Part shown: in pieces, positions 50,806 to 53,494 of the stretch | Layout of the letters: each line of letters opens with the position of its first letter | How positions within the stretch are numbered: position 1 is the first letter of the stretch | From: Myxococcota bacterium | GTDB taxonomy: Bacteria; Myxococcota_A; UBA796; UBA9615; JAKLKC01 | Reading direction: 5' to 3' | DNA length: 53,494 nt | NCBI GenBank assembly: GCA_023150875.1 | Contig: JAKLKC010000046.1 | Span: 1 to 53,494, forward strand | Position numbers and translations under genes: made by a program | The notes under the pieces: generated by a model | What the model was told of the DNA's origin: nothing | What the model saw: only the letters and a program-made list of their open reading frames with translations | Databases searched by the model: none

Positions 50806-53494
50806 ATGCCCGCCCCTGACCTCACCTACAAGCTGCTCGCCCGGCTCTACCCCCAGCGCGCCGACGCGGAGCGCGTCTTGGACGCCCTCTCGCCCCCGGT
50901 CAACCCCGCCCTCGTCGACCTGGACGGCAGCCCCATCGACCGGTGGTTCCGGATCTGGCAGGAGATCCACAAGCACGACCGCGAGGTCCTGCACCGCCTG
51001 GGGGCAAGGGTCCACGAGGAGTATCCGACCCAGGTCCGGCGCCCCCCGGTCCCGCCCCGGTCCCAGGACGGCGCGGTGGCGGCCTACCTGGAGTGGGGGT
51101 GGCGCCACCACAACCAGGTCCGCCTGCTGGGCTACCGCAACCGCGCCCCCATGCAGCTCCCCCTGGACCAGGTCTTCGTGCCCCTCCAGGCCCGCATGGG
51201 CCGCCCCCAACCGGGCGCCACCCGGCCCCTCAAGCTCGGGACCGACGCCGAGGTCTTCCAGGAGTCCGTAAGGGTCGACCTCGCGGGCGCCCTCCGGTCC
51301 GCGACCCGCCGCCCCAACGCGGTGGGCCTGGCCCTGCTCGGGGATCCCGGCGCCGGCAAGACCACCCTGCTCAAGCACCTCTTCTGCCGGGTGACGGCGG
51401 GCCACGGCGAGGACCTGGGCGTCGGCTCGGACCGGACGCCGGTCTTCCTGCGGTTCGCCGACCTGGTGCCCGAGGACCTGGTCCCGGGGGGCTTCGCGGG
51501 GGTGGTGTCCCGGCAGGTGGGCCGCGAGGGCTTCCCCGGGGCGGGCAGGGCCCTCGCCTCGCCGGGGCGCCGCCTCTTCCTGCTGGACGGCCTGGACGAG
51601 GTGCGGGACGAGCCCACCCGAGAGGGGGTGTGCCGCTGGCTGGAGGACGAGCTGGCCCGCTGGCCGGGCTCCCTCTTCGTGGCCACCTGCCGCTTCGCCG
51701 CCTGGCGCCGGGACGCCCGCCTGAACAACCGCTTCGTCCCCGTGGACGTCCTCTGGCTGGACGTGCCCGCCCAGTCGGAGTTCGTGCGCCGCTGGTTCCG
51801 GGCGGTGGAGGTGGAGCACGGCGGCCGGGTGGAGGACGCCGACGAGAAGGCCGAGGCCCTGGTGGCGGTGCTCGCCGATCCCAAGCGGATCGCCCACCAT
51901 CGGCTGCGGGAGATCTCGGGGATCCCGGTGCTCCTCTCGTCGCTGTGCCTGGTCCACTACACCGGCAACACCCTGCCCGAGAAGCGCACCCGCCTCTACG
52001 AGGAGTGCGTCGGCTTCCTGCTGGAGACCTGGGCGGACCAGCGGGCGGGCAAGCCCAAGGTGAAGGTGGACCCCGCCCGGGGCGTGCTCCAGCCCCTCGC
52101 CTGGGCGATGCACGAGAGGCAGGTCAAGTCGTTCACCGGCGCCGAGATCCGCGCGGCCCTGGCCGAGCCCTTCGCCCAGGTCCAGGGGCTGGGGCTGGGC
52201 CTGGACGACTTCCTGGAGAGGGTCCGGGACGACTGCGGCCTGCTCACCGGCAAGGATCTGGACACCTTCGAGTTCCTCCACCTTTCCTTCCAGGAGTACC
52301 TGGCGGCGGAGCACGCCCGGGCCCAGGGACTGGCGGCGCACCTGGCGGACCGCGCCGGGGACGCCTGGTGGCGGGAGGCGATCCTCCTGGCGATGGCCCT
52401 GGATGGCGTCTTCCGCCCCTTCATGGAGAGGCTGGCGACGCGGCGCCGCCTCGCCCCCCACAAGGACCTGCTGAGGGAGTGCTTCGACGAGGCGGTGCGC
52501 CTGGACCCGGCCCCCTTCACCCGGGTGCTGGCGGCCCGCTCCCCGGCCCTTCCCGACGTCGCGACGATCCTTGAGCTGTTCCGGGGCCGGGGCGTGCCCT
52601 CGGTGGAGGCGGGCGCGCGGCGCTGGGCCGACCACCCCGACCGGACGGTCCGGGCGGCGGCGAGGGCGCTGCTGGGGATGGAGGAGGAGGAGGGGACCTC
52701 GGAGGCGGGAGCGGGATCCCGGCCGCCCTTCGTCCACGGGGCGACGGGCATGGAGTGGGTGTGGGTACCCCCGGGGCGCTTCTGGATGGGGAGCTCCAGG
52801 ACGCCCGGGGACCGCCACTACGATGCCGAAGCGTTTGACGACGAGACGCCCGCCCACGAGGTGGAGCTGACCCGGGGCTTCTGGATGGGGAGGCACCCCG
52901 TCACCAACGAGGAGTATGGGAAGTTCGTCGCCGAGACCGGCCATCCCCCACCCGTCTCCTGGCAGGACCGCCGGTTCAACGAGCCCCGGCAGCCGGTGGT
53001 GATGGTGTCCTTCGGGGACGCCCAGGCGTTCTGCGCGTGGCTCGGCCGGAAGGGCGGGTTGCCGGACGGGGGCGAGGCGGTCCTTCCCACCGAGGCCCAG
53101 TGGGAGTACGCGGCCCGGGGGAACGACGGGCGCAAGTACCCCTGGGGGAACGAGGCACCCGCCGTGGACCGTGCCTGGTTCGGGCAGGAATACGGTACCG
53201 GGCGACCCGCGGACGTCGGAGGGCGACCCACGGGGCGAAGCCCCTTCGGCTGCGAGGACATGGCGGGCAACGTGTGGGAGTGGTGCCGGGACGACTGGCG
53301 GGAGCGCTACGGCGAAGTGTCGACAGCCGTCGTCGATCCTTGTCACCTCGTCGACAGCGGCTCGCCCCGGGTGGTCCGGGGCGGTTCCTGGGACGGCGAT
53401 CCCGGGGGCCTGCGCTGCGCCTGCCGGGGCAGGGACGACCCCAGGCTCGGGCACGTCAGCCTCGGTTTCCGTGTGGTGGTTCGTGTCCCCCCCG
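50806..53494 (+). CDS. EAD1-like / NACHT NTPase / FGE-sulfatase (C-type-lectin fold) conflict protein, 3' end beyond window
   Basis: 896 residues seen, no stop before the window edge. Residues about 4-75 resemble effector-associated domain 1: LLARLYPQRADAERVLD, then DGSPIDRWFRIWQEIHKHDR and VHEEYP. NACHT ATPase: Walker A GDPGAGKTT (179-187), Walker B LFLLDGLDEV (257-266), and the downstream helical part with FLHLSFQEYLAAEHA. A short HEAT-like piece leads to an FGE-sulfatase domain from about 646 (GMEWVWVPPGRFWMG; DMAGNVWEWC near 820; RGGSW at 858-862). The FGE catalytic Cys positions after RGGSW are not Cys, so it is probably a binding module. Known EAD-NACHT proteins are thought to couple invader sensing to a separate effector. 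Confidence 0.88.
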   Translation, partial: MPAPDLTYKLLARLYPQRADAERVLDALSPPVNPALVDLDGSPIDRWFRIWQEIHKHDREVLHRLGARVHEEYPTQVRRPPVPPRSQDGAVAAYLEWGWRHHNQVRLLGYRNRAPMQLPLDQVFVPLQARMGRPQPGATRPLKLGTDAEVFQESVRVDLAGALRSATRRPNAVGLALLGDPGAGKTTLLKHLFCRVTAGHGEDLGVGSDRTPVFLRFADLVPEDLVPGGFAGVVSRQVGREGFPGAGRALASPGRRLFLLDGLDEVRDEPTREGVCRWLEDELARWPGSLFVATCRFAAWRRDARLNNRFVPVDVLWLDVPAQSEFVRRWFRAVEVEHGGRVEDADEKAEALVAVLADPKRIAHHRLREISGIPVLLSSLCLVHYTGNTLPEKRTRLYEECVGFLLETWADQRAGKPKVKVDPARGVLQPLAWAMHERQVKSFTGAEIRAALAEPFAQVQGLGLGLDDFLERVRDDCGLLTGKDLDTFEFLHLSFQEYLAAEHARAQGLAAHLADRAGDAWWREAILLAMALDGVFRPFMERLATRRRLAPHKDLLRECFDEAVRLDPAPFTRVLAARSPALPDVATILELFRGRGVPSVEAGARRWADHPDRTVRAAARALLGMEEEEGTSEAGAGSRPPFVHGATGMEWVWVPPGRFWMGSSRTPGDRHYDAEAFDDETPAHEVELTRGFWMGRHPVTNEEYGKFVAETGHPPPVSWQDRRFNEPRQPVVMVSFGDAQAFCAWLGRKGGLPDGGEAVLPTEAQWEYAARGNDGRKYPWGNEAPAVDRAWFGQEYGTGRPADVGGRPTGRSPFGCEDMAGNVWEWCRDDWRERYGEVSTAVVDPCHLVDSGSPRVVRGGSWDGDPGGLRCACRGRDDPRLGHVSLGFRVVVRVPP

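Noticed and set aside
52741-53494. Active formylglycine-generating enzyme
   Set aside because: The two catalytic Cys positions that follow RGGS in true FGE are not Cys here, and the domain is fused to a NACHT ATPase; a binding role is likelier.

Overview
This is a very GC-rich window (codon third positions almost always G or C) that reads as a chromosome fragment of a deltaproteobacterial/Myxococcota-like organism. The grounds are a shell gene set resembling the Haliangium ochraceum bacterial microcompartment (BMC), two proteins with MYXO-CTERM-like C-terminal sorting tails, a Hanks-type Ser/Thr kinase with a transmembrane segment and PEGA-like tail, a sigma54 activator beside an ECF sigma/anti-sigma pair, and secreted FG-GAP/ASPIC and PHP proteins. 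The lineage is inferred, not proven. No tRNA, rRNA or CRISPR array was seen.

Layout. 0.7-2.5 kb: a double VOC protein and, convergent to it, a class II aldolase whose long tail ends in an encapsulation-peptide-like helix. 2.6-7.6 kb: a large pentapeptide-repeat/TM/TPR protein, a DUF5989 miniprotein and a lipoprotein. 7.6-12.8 kb: a minus-strand BMC operon behind a good sigma70 promoter (T, H, P, CoA-acylating-type aldehyde dehydrogenase, T, P, P, then an NAD sugar epimerase). Together with the distal aldolase this suggests a metabolosome for an aldolase-derived aldehyde, but no PduL, alcohol dehydrogenase or other core enzyme is present. 12.8-20.2 kb: a GT4 glycosyltransferase, tandem flavin reductases, a membrane kinase, and a divergent exported protein with a sorting-tail-like motif in its middle. 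20.2-23.7 kb: an intergenic region rich in RNA-like structure and paired operators, then a sigma54 activator - ECF sigma - anti-sigma operon whose last stop codon lies in a MITE-like palindromic element.

23.8-29 kb: SDR, a CrtC-like hydratase, a phytoene-synthase-like remnant, DUF1499, an HD-GYP response regulator and bioB. 29-35.5 kb: two tandem secreted PHP-domain proteins and an ASPIC/FG-GAP protein with an Asp-rich 15-bp repeat. 35.6-42.6 kb: a DNA methylase overlapping thrS, an M17 aminopeptidase, and a YgiQ-type radical SAM protein. 42.6-50.7 kb: an Ala-rich helical protein behind an 18-bp palindrome, the fluoride channel crcB, a molybdopterin oxidoreductase, a DUF433/PIN-like toxin-antitoxin pair flanked by a 53-bp perfect direct repeat and a relic of a second oxidoreductase copy, and a protein of unknown function.

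50.8 kb to the end: an open-ended gene encoding an EAD1-like domain, a NACHT ATPase and an FGE-sulfatase/C-type-lectin domain. It looks like a biological-conflict (defence) NTPase and a possible target of a diversity-generating retroelement lying just past the window edge. The most interesting points are this last gene, the remote aldolase with a cargo-tag-like tail beside an enzyme-poor BMC operon, the candidate structured RNA at 20.2-20.5 kb, and the duplication relic around the toxin-antitoxin pair.
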